A stretch of 5,794 nt of DNA from Bacteroidota bacterium (GTDB lineage Bacteria > Zhuqueibacterota > Zhuqueibacteria > Zhuqueibacterales > Geothermadaptataceae). Below, one piece after another: positions 5,573 through 5,794 of this stretch. A program made the translations under genes and the position numbers. A model generated the notes under the pieces. It was given only the letters and a program-made list of their open reading frames with translations, was not told where the DNA came from and did not search any database. The DNA lies in the NCBI GenBank assembly GCA_011375275.1, contig DRLW01000240.1, positions 1 through 5,794 of the forward strand, in the 5' to 3' direction. Positions within the stretch are counted from its first letter, which is position 1. Every line of letters starts with the position of its first letter.

Positions 5573-5794
5573 TTACTGAAGTACTTCATCGAGTGAAATG
5601 CCGTACAGATGCGCGAGACGGCTGACGATCGCTCCGATTTTGTTATTCGGCGTGGAGGCCCCGGCTGTGATGCCGATGATGCGGGTACTCTCCGGCAGCC
5701 AGCCTTTTTTCTGTTTCAGCTCGCGGGTATAAACGGGCTGATAACGGATTTCATCCCGGCTCAGGAGACAGGAGGCATCGTCGATATGGTACGC
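5573..5794 (-). CDS. ispH: 4-hydroxy-3-methylbut-2-enyl diphosphate reductase (IspH/LytB), C-terminal fragment
   Basis: Only the last 73 codons are in the window; the gene continues past its right edge. IspH is the last enzyme of the MEP isoprenoid pathway, a cytoplasmic [4Fe-4S] protein that reduces HMBPP to IPP and DMAPP. The translation contains AYHIDDASCL near its start, GWLPES, and IGITAGASTPNNKIGAIV. The Ser of TAGASTP corresponds to the substrate-contacting Ser269 of the E. coli enzyme. The iron-sulfur cysteines lie upstream, outside the window. The spacer between HIDDAS and TAGASTP is longer than in E. coli and has the WLPE seen in plant- and cyanobacterial-like forms. The protein ends in GISLDEVLQ, soon after the motif. 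It faces the lipoprotein gene tail to tail across a shared terminator. Confidence 0.88.
   Translation of the reverse strand, partial: AYHIDDASCLLSRDEIRYQPVYTRELKQKKGWLPESTRIIGITAGASTPNNKIGAIVSRLAHLYGISLDEVLQ

Overview
The window reads as a chromosomal segment of a diderm (Gram-negative type) bacterium of moderate GC content. Three things point that way: an Fe-S isoprenoid enzyme (IspH) fragment, a regulator built on the sigma-54 activator fold, and a secreted protein with a lipoprotein-like leader. The phylum cannot be fixed from this sequence. The IspH C-terminus has the longer spacer before its TAGASTP motif, unlike the short Escherichia coli form, which argues against a close enterobacterial relative.

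Layout, left to right. Positions 1-104 are a hairpin-rich dispersed-type repeat bounded by GTCATTCCGG/CCGGAATGAC. A minus-strand regulator follows (stop at 161, preferred start 1261). It has a Fis-type DNA-binding tail, but its AAA+ domain has lost nearly every catalytic and sigma-54-contact motif. From 1361 to 2539 no convincing protein gene is seen. That stretch holds a tandem array of a 158-bp unit (three full copies and one partial, 1521-2081), then a hairpin with a pyrimidine-rich loop next to a strong bidirectional terminator (2159-2235), then a leader with a possible promoter and a GC-rich hairpin.

The plus-strand block is an ABC exporter operon: an ATPase (2540-3517) and an ABC-2 type permease (3507-4337) overlapping by 11 bases, so probably translationally coupled and making a two-protein export system of unknown substrate. 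After a 150-base gap comes an unrecognised 324-residue probable lipoprotein (4488-5462). A strong bidirectional terminator (5493-5530) separates it from the converging 3' end of ispH (5573-5794, minus strand, cut by the window edge).

The most unusual items are the catalytically degenerate sigma-54-activator-like regulator, the 158-bp tandem array with an invariant hairpin in each unit, and the possible small RNA at 2159-2235. No CRISPR array, tRNA, rRNA or transposase gene was seen. The exporter itself looks ordinary; I see no clear new multi-gene defence or metabolic system here.
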